Positions 35,038 through 42,890 of a stretch of 64,000 nt of DNA are shown here, piece after piece (within the stretch, counting starts at the first letter, position 1; every line of letters starts with the position of its first letter). The DNA comes from JARRLC01 sp050290865 (GTDB lineage Bacteria > Pseudomonadota > Alphaproteobacteria > Rhizobiales > Rhodomicrobiaceae). The position numbers and the translations under genes are program-made. Under the pieces are notes generated by a model. It saw only the letters and a list, made by a program, of their open reading frames with translations, was not told where the DNA came from and searched no databases. Where the stretch lies: positions 62,001 through 126,000 of the forward strand of contig JBNKIW010000004.1 of the NCBI GenBank assembly GCA_050290865.1. Direction: 5' to 3'.

Positions 35038-35469
35038 ATGGCTTACTGGCTGTTCAAATCGGAACCCGGAACCTGGAGCTGGGACGATCAGGTGAAGCGC
35101 GGGGCCGCGGGCGAGCCGTGGGACGGCGTGCGCAACTACGCGGCACGCAACAACATGCTGGCGATGAAACCCGGCGAGCTGGGCTTTTTCTACCATTCGG
35201 TGGATGAAAAGCGCGTCGTGGGCATCGTCAGGGTGAGCGCGGCGGCGCATCCCGACCCCAAGGATACGACCGGCACCTGGTCCTGCGTCGATGTTGTGGC
35301 GGTGACGCCGCTGCCCAAGGCGGTATCACTCGCGCAAGTCAAGGCCGAGCCGCGCCTTGGCGAGATGGCCCTCGTCAAACAGTCGCGCCTGTCGGTGCAG
35401 CCGGTGACGGCGGCGGAATGGCGGATCGTCTGCGCCATGGGCGGTCTGAAGAAAGCGCCAGCTCTGTAA
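35038..35469 (+). CDS. EVE domain-containing protein
   Basis: The 143-residue protein is a stand-alone EVE domain, related to the PUA and YTH folds, which are thought to bind modified nucleotides. Features are MAYWLFKSEPGTWSWDDQVK, WDGVRNYAARNNMLAMKPGE and FFYHSVDEKRVVGIVRV. A GAGGGAC ribosome site sits just before the ATG. It is divergent from moaA. Related proteins are often called thymocyte-nuclear-protein-like; ligand unknown. Confidence 0.92.
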   Translation: MAYWLFKSEPGTWSWDDQVKRGAAGEPWDGVRNYAARNNMLAMKPGELGFFYHSVDEKRVVGIVRVSAAAHPDPKDTTGTWSCVDVVAVTPLPKAVSLAQVKAEPRLGEMALVKQSRLSVQPVTAAEWRIVCAMGGLKKAPAL

Positions 35470-35576
35470 TCCTGCGGATGGCGGCGTTAAGGGTGCGTTT
35501 ACCAGAAGGGGCGCCCAATGCCCCCGCAACGGCACTGGTCATTCGTCGCCGCCAGCACCGCGTATCAAGCGCCCCA

Positions 35577-35611
35577 ATTCCTGTCACATCCGCGAAGGCG
35601 GGGTCTTACCT
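35577..35611. repeat. Degenerate REP-like sequence
   Basis: The segment around CACATCCGCGAAGGCGGGGT resembles the widespread proteobacterial intergenic palindrome with the form CCCGCGAAGGCGGG. The stem here is only CCGC-GAAG-GCGG (35590-35601). It lies in the 262-base gap between the EVE gene and the next plus-strand gene. This is a similarity by eye and could be chance in GC-rich DNA. Confidence 0.3.
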
Positions 35612-35731
35612 TGTTTGAGGCCACCGAACCCCGTGGCTTGTCCGGTGTCATCCGGATGCCCGTCCGCGTGGATGCGGCACGGGGCGCTTGCAATGCGTCC
35701 GGTTCCCATAAGATCACAAAAAGGGGGCACC

Positions 35732-36199
35732 ATGTCCGCACGCCGCTCAAGCATCGCACTCATCGCCATCGCCGCAACCGCAACCGCCGCCTGGGCCGGA
35801 GCGCCCCGTGCCGTCGATGTCGTCATCGACGAGGCGCGCCTCATCCGGCTCGACGCCGACGCCGCGGAAATCATCGTCGGCAACCCGGCTATCGCCGATG
35901 TCACTGCGCAAAGCGCGCGCATCCTCGTCGTGACCGGCAAATCCTTCGGCGCCACGAACCTCATCGCGCTGGACGCCCGGGGGCGCGAAATCCTCACCAC
36001 CCGTCTCGGTGTCGGCGAAGGCGGCGGGCGGCGCGTCAGGCTCTACAAGGGCACGCACCGGCAATCGCTGCATTGCGCGCCGGATTGTCAGCGCATGCTC
36101 GCCATCGGCGACGACAAGGGGCAGTTCGAGCAACTCGCCGAGACCGTGACCAAGCGCTTCGGCGTGGTACACTCGGCCTCGGGCGAAAACGGGCGCTGA
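35732..36199 (+). CDS. Exported pilus-secretin N-terminal domain protein (CpaC/RcpA N-like)
   Basis: This 155-residue protein has a Sec signal (residues 1-23, cleaved after AWAG or nearby) and one domain resembling the N-terminal domain of pilus secretins: IRLDADAAEIIVGNPAIADV and ARILVVTGKSFGATNLIALD. No secretin barrel follows; the C-terminal part contains two cysteines close together (HCAPDC), possibly a disulfide. An AGGGGG ribosome site supports the ATG at 35732. It stands alone with no pilus genes nearby, so it may be an accessory of a Flp/Tad system elsewhere or an independent envelope protein. Confidence 0.8.
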   Translation: MSARRSSIALIAIAATATAAWAGAPRAVDVVIDEARLIRLDADAAEIIVGNPAIADVTAQSARILVVTGKSFGATNLIALDARGREILTTRLGVGEGGGRRVRLYKGTHRQSLHCAPDCQRMLAIGDDKGQFEQLAETVTKRFGVVHSASGENGR

Positions 36200-36211
36200 A
36201 CCCGACGGCGC

Positions 36212-37210
36212 TCAGGTCAAATACGCCGCTGTACCGATGATCAGGGTAATCACCACCGTCTCGGCCACCACCAGCATCAGCGCCGGCCAGCCGATCTGCT
36301 TGAAGTCGCCGAGCGTCGTCTTCAGACCCACCGCGGCAATGGCGACCACGAAGCACCAGCGCGACGTGACGGTCGCCCCGTCCACGACGCTCTCGGGGAG
36401 GCCCGCATAGGAGCGCGCCAGGACGAAGACGATGAACAGCACCAGAAACCACGGCACATTCACGCCGTTGCGGCGCTTGCCGTCCGGCGCCTCACAGAAG
36501 CTGGCGATCATCAGCGTGATCGGGATCAGCAGCGCAACGCGGAACAGCTTCGTAACCGTGGCCGTGTCGCCCGCCTCCGGCGAAATCATGTAGCCAGCGC
36601 CGACGACCTGCGCCACGTCATGGATGGTGCCGCCGATAACGAAGCCCGCATCGTGATCGCTGAAGCCGAGGGCGCGCAGCGCGGGCGGGAAAAAGATCAT
36701 GGCGATGGTGGCAAGCGTAGTCACGGCCACGACGGCGAAGGAGGTATCGCGGTCGGAATTCTCCCTGCGCGGCAGAAGGCTGGCCACAGCGAGCGCGGCA
36801 GAGGCACCGCAGATGCCGGTCGCGCAGCCGGTGAGCACACCGAACGGGCGCTCGAAGCCCAGCCAGCGAGCCATCACGACACCGAACGCGATTGTCGCCA
36901 TAACGCCGAGGACGATAACGAGTGCGGATGTCAGGCCCAGCGCGGTAATCTGCTCGACGCTGATGCGCAGACCGAGAAGCGCCACGCCGATCCGCAGGAT
37001 GGTGCGGGCGGCGAAGCCGATGCCCGGCCCCGAATTCTCCTGATCGACCACCGATTTCAGCGCCATGCCGAGCAGAAGAGCATAAAGCAGGCTCGAACCG
37101 CCCTGATGTTCGGAGATGAATGTGGCCGCCGCCGCAACGACGCCTGCGACGAAGAAACCGGGCGCGTTCAGGCGCCCGACCGCGAGGGTGAGATAAAGAT
37201 ACGATTTCAT
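36212..37210 (-). CDS. YeiH/UPF0324 family membrane protein, putative sulfate exporter
   Basis: The 332-residue protein has about ten hydrophobic segments and YeiH-family blocks: LLLGMALKSVVDQENSGPGI, RIGVALLGLRISVEQITALG, GCATGICGASAALAVASLLP and HDVAQVVGAGYMIS. Some family members are linked to sulfonate or cysteate catabolism, but no such genes are visible here, and the sulfate-export role is not proven by sequence. The upstream gap (37211-37373) contains an 8-base stem ATGGTTGT-ACGACCAT. Confidence 0.88.
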   Translation of the reverse strand: MKSYLYLTLAVGRLNAPGFFVAGVVAAAATFISEHQGGSSLLYALLLGMALKSVVDQENSGPGIGFAARTILRIGVALLGLRISVEQITALGLTSALVIVLGVMATIAFGVVMARWLGFERPFGVLTGCATGICGASAALAVASLLPRRENSDRDTSFAVVAVTTLATIAMIFFPPALRALGFSDHDAGFVIGGTIHDVAQVVGAGYMISPEAGDTATVTKLFRVALLIPITLMIASFCEAPDGKRRNGVNVPWFLVLFIVFVLARSYAGLPESVVDGATVTSRWCFVVAIAAVGLKTTLGDFKQIGWPALMLVVAETVVITLIIGTAAYLT

Positions 37211-37373
37211 GCGTTTCCGGAGGGTGCGCGTTGTGCGAGGCCGCGGTGTTATGGTTGTCGCACGACCATATTAGTGTATTCGAATATTCTGAAATACGCT
37301 CTTAACAAATCGGGTGGCGAGATGCAAGCGGGGTGGCATACGCGCGGTATTCTCTGAGGATTCGACGAGGGGC

Positions 37374-38087
37374 TCAGGCGTCGCCGCGCAGAAGCCGCTC
37401 GACGAAAGCGGGGACGACCTCGGTCGCCTTGCCGTGGACGGCCTCGTCGAACTGCGAGGCGCCTTCCGAGGGTTCCAGGTTCAGCTCGACCGCATACGCG
37501 CCGCAGCGCTGCGCCTCGGCGACGAAACCGGAAGCCGGGTAGACCGTGCCGCTGGTCCCGATCGACATGAACAGGTCGCATTCCTCCAGAACCGCGAGAA
37601 TGGCGTCCATGTGATACGGCATCTCGCCGAACCACACCACGTCCGGCCGCAGCCCCCCCGCCTCGCCGCAAGCCGGGCAGCGGCTGTCCAGCGTGATATC
37701 CGCGAGCCCCCATTCATGCCGCGCGCCGCATCCGGAGCACAGCACCTTGGTGATCTCACCATGCATGTGGATGAGGTTCTTCGTCCCGGCCGCTTCGTGC
37801 AGCGGGTCGATGTTCTGCGTAACGACAAGAACCTCGCCGTCGAGTTCGGCTTCCAGGCGGGCGAGCGCCAGATGTGCGGCGTTCGGTTTCACATGCGCGT
37901 TCTGGCGGCGGCGCTGATTGTAGAAATCGAGGACGAGCGCGGGATTGCGCTGCCAGCCTTCCGGCGTGGCGACGTCGCGGAAATCGATCTTGCCCCAGAT
38001 GCCGTCGCTGTCGCGGAACGTGGCGATGCCCGATTCCGCCGAAAGCCCCGCGCCGGTCAGGATGACGATGTTGCCGAATGACGTCAT
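37374..38087 (-). CDS. cobB: NAD-dependent protein deacylase (sirtuin)
   Basis: Sirtuins remove acyl groups from lysine using NAD. The product from ATG 38087 is 237 residues with GAGLSAESGIATFRD near residue 15, the catalytic region QNIDPLHEAAG and MHGEI with the active-site His, and a zinc ribbon CSGC...CPAC. The later FVDTG-type region reads SIGTSGTVYPASGFV. The family class III residues (Tyr and Arg of the YxxR motif) appear as FYNQRRR, so desuccinylase-type specificity cannot be settled. A GGGGAG sequence just upstream decides the start over ATGs at 38102 and 38108. Confidence 0.92.
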   Translation of the reverse strand: MTSFGNIVILTGAGLSAESGIATFRDSDGIWGKIDFRDVATPEGWQRNPALVLDFYNQRRRQNAHVKPNAAHLALARLEAELDGEVLVVTQNIDPLHEAAGTKNLIHMHGEITKVLCSGCGARHEWGLADITLDSRCPACGEAGGLRPDVVWFGEMPYHMDAILAVLEECDLFMSIGTSGTVYPASGFVAEAQRCGAYAVELNLEPSEGASQFDEAVHGKATEVVPAFVERLLRGDA

Positions 38088-38128
38088 GTGCTCCCCGCTC
38101 ATGTGCACGCAGTTCAGGTGCGCGCAGT

Positions 38129-39292
38129 CTAATGGAGAGGGGCGGCCAGAGATAGAGCCTGCCGCTCGCCCGCCCGTCCGGCAATCGCGTCCTCCGGCGG
38201 CGTGTACTCATAGCCCAGCGCGCGCGCGACCGGTTCGCACGTCACATGACCGCGCCACACGTTCAGGCCGCTGCGGAGGTTAGCATCCTCGGCAAGCGCG
38301 CGGCGCCAGCCTTTGTCCGCCAGCGCGAGCACATGGGGAAGCGTGGCGTTGTTCAGCGCGTAGGTCGAGGTGCGCGCCACCGCGCCCGGCATGTTGGCGA
38401 CGCAATAATGCGCGATGCCGTCAACCACGTAGGTTGGTTCGGCATGTGTCATCGGCCGCGAAGTCTCGAAACATCCGCCCTGGTCGATGGCGACATCGAC
38501 GAGCACGCTGCCCGGTTGCATGGTCGCCAGCATGGCGCGCGTCACGAGCTTGGGCGCCGCCGCGCCGGGGATCAGCACCGCGCCGACGACGAGATCGGAC
38601 GTGCGGAGATGTTCCTCCAGCGTCGCACGGTTGGCGTAAAGCACACGCGCGCGCGCCTCGAAATGGTTGGCGAGCCGCTCCAGCACCGCCGGATTGCGGT
38701 CGAGGATCACGACCTCGGCCTGCAAGCCCACAGCCATCTGCGCGGCATTGAAGCCGACCACGCCGCCGCCGATGATGAGCACCTTGCCCGGCTTCACGCC
38801 CGGCACGCCGCCGAGCAGCACGCCGCGTCCGCCATGCTCCTTTTCCAGCGCGGAAGCTCCGGCCTGGATCGCCATGCGGCCCGCAACCTGGCTCATCGGC
38901 TTCAGAAGCGGCAGGCCACCCGCACCGTCCGTCACGGTCTCGTACGCGATGCAGGCCGCGCCGCTCTTGACGAGATCGGCGGTCTGCTCCGCATCCGGCG
39001 CGAGATGCAAAAAGGTGAACAAAACCTGGTCGGGCCGCAGCCTCGCGCGTTCCGGCGCCAGCGGCTCCTTAACCTTGACGATGAGGGCAGCGCGTTCGAA
39101 CACTTCGGCGGCTGTCTCCACCACCTTCGCGCCCGCCTCCAGATAGTCTTCGTCGCTGGCGCCGATGCCCGCGCCTGCGCCGTGCTCAACGAGCACGTCA
39201 TGACCATGCGCCACGGCCTCGGCGACACTCTCGGGCGTCAGGCCGACGCGGTATTCATGCGTCTTCGTTTCTTTGGGGACACCGATCAACAT
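38129..39292 (-). CDS. ald: Alanine dehydrogenase
   Basis: Ald reversibly converts L-alanine and NAD to pyruvate, ammonium and NADH. The 387-residue product from ATG 39292 begins MLIGVPKETKTHEYRVGLTP. Catalytic-region motifs include the Lys of VKVKEPL and the His of FTFLHLAP, and the nucleotide-binding GGGVVGFNAAQMAVGL. An upstream in-frame ATG (39316) adds eight basic residues not in the family. It is divergent from an Lrp/AsnC regulator across 136 AT-rich bases, the usual arrangement for alanine-responsive control. Confidence 0.96.
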   Translation of the reverse strand: MLIGVPKETKTHEYRVGLTPESVAEAVAHGHDVLVEHGAGAGIGASDEDYLEAGAKVVETAAEVFERAALIVKVKEPLAPERARLRPDQVLFTFLHLAPDAEQTADLVKSGAACIAYETVTDGAGGLPLLKPMSQVAGRMAIQAGASALEKEHGGRGVLLGGVPGVKPGKVLIIGGGVVGFNAAQMAVGLQAEVVILDRNPAVLERLANHFEARARVLYANRATLEEHLRTSDLVVGAVLIPGAAAPKLVTRAMLATMQPGSVLVDVAIDQGGCFETSRPMTHAEPTYVVDGIAHYCVANMPGAVARTSTYALNNATLPHVLALADKGWRRALAEDANLRSGLNVWRGHVTCEPVARALGYEYTPPEDAIAGRAGERQALSLAAPLH

Positions 39293-39428
39293 GCGATAAG
39301 CCCTCCTCTTACCCACTTAAAAAATAACATGGATCGGTGTGGAAAGGCTCCCGATTTGCAGCGTCACAGGTCGTAATATTAATGTGATATTCTAATTTTA
39401 CAAAAAATCGCGAGATGGGATTCAACAC
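39293..39428. promoter_or_regulatory. Divergent ald/Lrp-type regulator control region
   Basis: This gap is much richer in A and T than its surroundings. The stretch 39373-39401 runs from GTAATATT to TTTTAC, with short AATAT/ATATT dyads, as expected for Lrp/AsnC octamer binding. Both flanking genes start from here in opposite directions. Exact promoter boxes could not be fixed. Confidence 0.5.
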
Positions 39429-39887
39429 ATGGATGACATCGACCGGCGCCTTCTCCAGGCCCTCCAGAGCGACTGCCGCCAGTCCATGGCCGAGCTTTCC
39501 GCCAAGGCGGGGCTGTCGCCGTCGGCGTGCCACCGCCGTATCGGCCTTCTGGAGAATGCGGGCGTCATCGCCGGCTACGTGGCGGTGCTCGATCCGAAGG
39601 CGCTCGGCCTCGGGATCGCGTTCAATGTCGAGATTTCGCTCAACTCGCAGATCGAGGAGGCGCTGAACGCCTTCGAGGCCGCTGTCGCCCGCGTGCCGGA
39701 AGTGCTGGAATGCTATCTGATGACCGGCCAGGCGGATTACATGCTTCACGTCGCCGCGCGCGACATCGCCGATTATGAGCGCGTGCACCGCGAGCAGCTC
39801 GGGCGTCTGCCGCATGTCGCGCGGATCGAGTCGAGCCTGCGCATGCGCACGGTGAAGCCATGGCGAGGCTATTTACTGCCGCGTTAA
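39429..39887 (+). CDS. Lrp/AsnC family transcriptional regulator
   Basis: The 152-residue protein has an N-terminal helix-turn-helix (LLQALQSDCRQSMAELSAKAGLS, HRRIGLLENAGVI) and a C-terminal RAM ligand-binding domain with VLECYLMTGQADYMLHV. Its position, divergent from ald, suggests that it activates or represses ald in response to alanine, like AldR or BkdR-type relatives; this is inference from context. Length is normal for the family. Confidence 0.94.
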   Translation: MDDIDRRLLQALQSDCRQSMAELSAKAGLSPSACHRRIGLLENAGVIAGYVAVLDPKALGLGIAFNVEISLNSQIEEALNAFEAAVARVPEVLECYLMTGQADYMLHVAARDIADYERVHREQLGRLPHVARIESSLRMRTVKPWRGYLLPR

Positions 39888-39981
39888 CGCTCCGGGTTTG
39901 CGCCCGCGCCGCGCCTCTGTGCCGGCTGCAGCGTCTGTGCTACATACGGTCGCACCTCAATAAATCAGGGAGGATCATAAG

Positions 39982-40476
39982 TTGTCCTTAATAACAACGA
40001 CATGCCGCGCGCTCGCGGCGGGACTGCTCATGGCCGTCGCAACGCTGATCGCTGATCCAGCGTGTGCTGATGATAAGGGGCTCATGGTCCGCGATGCCTG
40101 GATCCAGGCCGTCCCGGCGGCGAAGACCCCGGCTGCGGCCTATTTCACGATCATGAACACCAGCAGCGACGCGCGCCAGTTCGTCGCCGCGGAATGCGAC
40201 GACTTCGAGAAGACCGCGCTGCACGTCTCCCGGGTTAGCAACGGCGTCGCCACGATGCAGCATGTGGCGCAGGTCCATGTCCCCGCGAAAGGCAGCGTCA
40301 AATTCGCGCCGGGCGGACTGCATGTGATGCTGATCGGACCCAAGGCTCCGCTCACCGAGGGCGCGAAGGTGAAGCTGCGCCTCGTCTTCGCCGACGGCAC
40401 AAAACTACCGGTCACCGCCGTCGTGAAGGCCGTAGGCGGCGGGGCCCATGAAAGACACATGGAGCACACACACTGA
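39982..40476 (+). CDS. PCu(A)C family copper chaperone
   Basis: Periplasmic PCu(A)C proteins carry Cu(I) to the CuA or CuB site of cytochrome oxidase. The 164-residue product starts at TTG 39982, with GGGAGGA ten bases upstream, and has a Sec signal ending near ACADD. The binding motif is present: His of TALHVSR, Met of ATMQH, then HVM of GGLHVMLIG. The C-terminal His/Met-rich tail (HERHMEHTH) may add copper ligands. No cytochrome oxidase genes are nearby. Confidence 0.93.
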   Translation: MSLITTTCRALAAGLLMAVATLIADPACADDKGLMVRDAWIQAVPAAKTPAAAYFTIMNTSSDARQFVAAECDDFEKTALHVSRVSNGVATMQHVAQVHVPAKGSVKFAPGGLHVMLIGPKAPLTEGAKVKLRLVFADGTKLPVTAVVKAVGGGAHERHMEHTH

Positions 40477-40491
40477 CGGCCTCGCCGTTTT
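40476..40491 (+). terminator. Weak rho-independent terminator after the copper chaperone
   Basis: ACGGC and GCCGT pair around a three-base loop directly at the stop codon and are followed by TTTT. The stem has only five base pairs. It lies in the convergent gap before the slipin gene. Confidence 0.4.
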
Positions 40492-40534
40492 CCGCGCAAA
40501 GCTTCACGAGGACCGGCGTGTCTCGTTTCCCCGC

Positions 40535-41269
40535 CTAACTCTTCAGCTTATCGAAGAAGCCGCCCGGGATCGGGAACACGATCGTCGACGACCGCTCGTT
40601 GGCGATGTCGTGCAGCGCGGCGAAATAGCGGAGCTGCATCGCGCTCGGCTCCTGCGCCAGCGCGCGCCCAGCCTCGACCAGCTTTTCGGCAGCCTGCTGC
40701 TCGCCTTCGGCGTTGATGATCTTGGCACGCCGCAGACGCTCGGCCTCGGCCTGCTTGGCAATGGCGCGGATCATGGTCTCGTTGAGATCCACGTCCTTGA
40801 TTTCCACCTGCGCAACCTTGATGCCCCAGGGGTCGGTCTGAGCGTCGAGTATCTCCTGGATGGCGGCGTTGAGCTTGTCGCGCGAGGACAGGAGCTCGTC
40901 GAGTTCATGCTTGCCGAGGATGGAGCGCAGCGTCGTCTGGGCGAGTTGGCTGGTCGCCACCCGGAAATTGGCGACGCTGATCACGGAGCGGTCCGGCGCC
41001 ATGATGCGATAATAGATGACGGCGTTCACCTTCACCGAAACGTTGTCCCTGGTGATCACGTCCTGGGGCGGCACATCCTCCACCACCGTGCGCAGGTCCA
41101 CGCGCACCATTTGCTGGATGATCGGGATGATGATGATCAGCCCCGGGCCGGTGACGCGCGAATAGCGGCCGAGCGTGAAGACGACGCCGCGCTCATACTC
41201 GCGGAGCACGCGCACGCCTGTCGCAATAAGCCACAGGATGAGCAATGCGAGGACTGCTAGAGGAAACAT
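40535..41269 (-). CDS. Slipin (stomatin/prohibitin family membrane protein)
   Basis: The 244-residue protein has an N-terminal membrane segment (residues 3-19) and an SPFH domain: EYERGVVFTLGRYSRVTGPG, DVPPQDVITRDNVSVKVNAV and a C-terminal helical region with AIAKQAEAERLRRAKIINAE. Slipins form ring assemblies in membrane microdomains and are cut by NfeD-type proteases. The NfeD gene lies 29 bases upstream in the same direction, the conserved pairing. Confidence 0.95.
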   Translation of the reverse strand: MFPLAVLALLILWLIATGVRVLREYERGVVFTLGRYSRVTGPGLIIIIPIIQQMVRVDLRTVVEDVPPQDVITRDNVSVKVNAVIYYRIMAPDRSVISVANFRVATSQLAQTTLRSILGKHELDELLSSRDKLNAAIQEILDAQTDPWGIKVAQVEIKDVDLNETMIRAIAKQAEAERLRRAKIINAEGEQQAAEKLVEAGRALAQEPSAMQLRYFAALHDIANERSSTIVFPIPGGFFDKLKS

Positions 41270-41298
41270 GGCTGGAACTCCCGTCTTGTTGGACTTGC

Positions 41299-42672
41299 CT
41301 ATTCTTTCGGAAACGGTGGCGCGGTGACCACCAGCGTCAGCCCGTCCATGCGCTGGACGACCAGTTCATCCCCCGTGGCGTAGGCGCGGTCACCGCGCGC
41401 GTTCCATCTCTCGCCCTGTACCCAGACGTGCCCCTCCTTGCCCGTCCAATCCACGACCGTGACCTTGTTGCCAGTCATCTGTTCGACGCCGCTCTGCACC
41501 TTGTAATGATGCGTCCGCCAGACATAGCCGATCAGCAGGATAAGAAATGCGCCGCTCACGGCCGCCATGGTCAGAATGACGGTCAAGGACAACTGAAACT
41601 CCGGTATATCCGTGTCGATCAGCATCGTCGCTCCCACAATGAACGCCACGATCCCGCCAATGCCGAGCGCGCCGAAGGATGGGACGAACGCCTCCGCGAC
41701 CATGAAGGCGACGCCCAGCAGCAGGAGCGCCAGCCCCGCGTAATCGAGCGGCAACTGCTGCAGCGAGTAGAGCCCGAGCACGAGCGCAATGGCGCCGACG
41801 ACGCCCGGCAGGACGTTGCCGGGATTGGCAAGCTCAAAAATCAGTCCGTAGACGCCGATCATCATCAGGATGACGGACACGTTCGGGTCCGCCAGGATGC
41901 CGAGGACCCGCGTCGTGAAATCCGGCTCGAAGCGCTCCAGGGTCGCGCCGCGCGTGTGAAGCGTGCGCGCGGTCTTGCCCACCGTCACCCGGCGGCCGTC
42001 GAGCGCGAGCAGGAGGTCGCTCACATCGGCGGCGACGATTTCGACGACCCCCATTTCGACCGCCTCGCGCGCATGGAGCGTCGCTGCCTCCCGCACGGCC
42101 TTCTCGGCCCAGTCGGCGTTGCGGTGGCGCAGTTCGGCAAGCGAGCGGATGAAGGCCACAGCGTCGTTCGTGGCCTTGCGGGCCAGAGAATCCTGGTTGG
42201 TGGGAGGCTTTTTCGCGCCGGGTTTCTTGTCCTTCGGGTCTGTCCCCGGCAGGCTGGGCGTCCCGCCTAAGCGAACGGGCGTCGCCGCGCCGATATTGGT
42301 GCCCGGCGCCATAGCGGCAACATGTGTTGCATACAGAATGTAAGTCCCCGCACTGGCCGCATGCGCACCGGGCGGCGCAACATAGCCCACGACGGGAATC
42401 GGCGATGCGAGAATGGTCTCGATCATGCTGCGCATGCTTGAGACCAGCCCGCCGGGCGTGTTGAGCTGCAGGATAAGGACCTCGGCGTTGCGGCGCTTGG
42501 CCTCGCGGATGGCCTTTTCGACATAGCGCGCGCTGGCCGGGCCGATGGCGCCGGTCACGTTCGCGATGACCGCGATGCGCTTTGCAGGTTCCTGCGCCGG
42601 GGCGCTGGCATGAACGAGCGGCCACATGAGGGCCGCAATGAGCAACGAACGAAGGAGCCATCGGCCACGCAC
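41299..42672 (-). CDS. NfeD-family membrane-bound ClpP-class serine protease
   Basis: The long form of NfeD is present: an export signal, a ClpP-like protease domain (about residues 30-210) with LNTPGG and the nucleophile Ser in HAASAGTYI, four to five membrane helices (about 245-385) and a C-terminal OB-fold domain (VDWTGKEGHVWVQGERWNAR). I chose the GTG at 42672 (457 residues) because GGGGAG lies seven bases upstream; an in-frame start at 42732 is possible. The protein probably cleaves the hydrophobic tail of the downstream slipin. Confidence 0.92.
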   Translation of the reverse strand: MRGRWLLRSLLIAALMWPLVHASAPAQEPAKRIAVIANVTGAIGPASARYVEKAIREAKRRNAEVLILQLNTPGGLVSSMRSMIETILASPIPVVGYVAPPGAHAASAGTYILYATHVAAMAPGTNIGAATPVRLGGTPSLPGTDPKDKKPGAKKPPTNQDSLARKATNDAVAFIRSLAELRHRNADWAEKAVREAATLHAREAVEMGVVEIVAADVSDLLLALDGRRVTVGKTARTLHTRGATLERFEPDFTTRVLGILADPNVSVILMMIGVYGLIFELANPGNVLPGVVGAIALVLGLYSLQQLPLDYAGLALLLLGVAFMVAEAFVPSFGALGIGGIVAFIVGATMLIDTDIPEFQLSLTVILTMAAVSGAFLILLIGYVWRTHHYKVQSGVEQMTGNKVTVVDWTGKEGHVWVQGERWNARGDRAYATGDELVVQRMDGLTLVVTAPPFPKE

Positions 42673-42823
42673 GAGAGATCTCCCCAAAAGCACCTGGGCA
42701 TTGCACGCCCTGATCCGCAGGATGCAGTTCAAGTCAGCATCCTACGCGACCGGCCATTACCAGCCAATGAAACAGAATGAAACAGTAAGGCTGGACGAAA
42801 ACAAGGCGGTATCGCCGGGGCGT

Positions 42824-42847
42824 ACCGCCAGTCTTGCAACTGGCGGT
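42824..42847 (-). terminator. Hairpin downstream of the malic enzyme gene
   Basis: ACCGCCAG pairs perfectly with CTGGCGGT across an 8-base loop, 44 bases past the malic enzyme stop. A second GC-rich stem (GCGGGC/GCCCGC) lies closer to the gene. Neither has a T-run directly after it on the transcribed strand. Confidence 0.4.
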
Positions 42848-42890
42848 GCCTGTTCCGTCTCATGCGGGCAGGGCGCCCGCCGCCTTTTGG

